Shown piece by piece: positions 7,045-7,045 of a stretch of DNA of 7,045 nt. Numbering within the stretch: position 1 is the first letter of the stretch; every line of letters starts with the position of its first letter. The stretch is from Rhodanobacter sp. (lineage in GTDB: Bacteria; Pseudomonadota; Gammaproteobacteria; Xanthomonadales; Rhodanobacteraceae): positions 1 to 7,045 of the forward strand of contig JAPHUU010000148.1 of assembly GCA_026193555.1 (NCBI GenBank), given 5' to 3'. Made by a program: the position numbers and the translations under genes. Under the pieces are notes generated by a model. That model was not told the origin of the DNA. It saw only the letters and a list, made by a program, of their open reading frames with translations, and searched no databases.

Positions 7045-7045
7045 C

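Noticed and set aside
1..7045. Search by eye for CRISPR repeats, insertion sequences, tRNA, rRNA and riboswitches
   Set aside because: No repeated units with spacers, transposase, terminal repeats, tRNA-like cloverleaf or known riboswitch core were seen.

Overview
The window is high-GC DNA with compact gene spacing and good Shine-Dalgarno sequences. The N-terminus of the left-edge regulator is OxyR-like in a form close to gammaproteobacterial homologues. Together with two signal-peptide-bearing peptidases and an exported methyltransferase, this suggests a gammaproteobacterium of the Xanthomonadales, perhaps the Rhodanobacteraceae (Rhodanobacter/Dyella type). That placement is inferred from remembered family resemblance, not from a search.

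Layout: (1) 1-200, minus strand: the first 66 codons of an oxyR-like LysR regulator, running off the left edge. (2) 201-576: a 376-base gap without a convincing protein gene. It holds a plausible minus-strand sigma70 promoter for oxyR, four ATAG/CTAT-type half-sites that look like an OxyR operator overlapping that promoter, and, reading away from oxyR, a fold-prone stretch ending in an 11-bp hairpin followed by a T-rich run. This resembles a divergently transcribed small RNA or a leader attenuator. (3) 577-3258, plus strand: an exported M1 zinc aminopeptidase with an ERAP1-like C-terminal half. (4) 3259-3389: a convergent gap with a 19-bp perfect-stem bidirectional terminator. (5) 3390-5702, minus strand: an exported M28B metallopeptidase of the glutamate carboxypeptidase II/PSMA type with PA and transferrin-receptor-like dimerisation domains. 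(6) 5776-6057, minus strand: a probable small, basic exported protein of unknown function. (7) 6058-6270: a divergent promoter region. (8) 6271-7044, plus strand: a signal-peptide-bearing class I SAM methyltransferase-like protein of the COG4798 type.

The two peptidases are convergent and separately transcribed. Both carry signal peptides and complete zinc sites, so they probably contribute to peptide breakdown in the cell envelope or outside the cell. No mobile element, CRISPR array, tRNA or rRNA was seen. The part most worth a second look is the oxyR-divergent region, whose geometry recalls the E. coli oxyR-oxyS arrangement. The methyltransferase is also odd, being a SAM-fold protein that appears to be exported.
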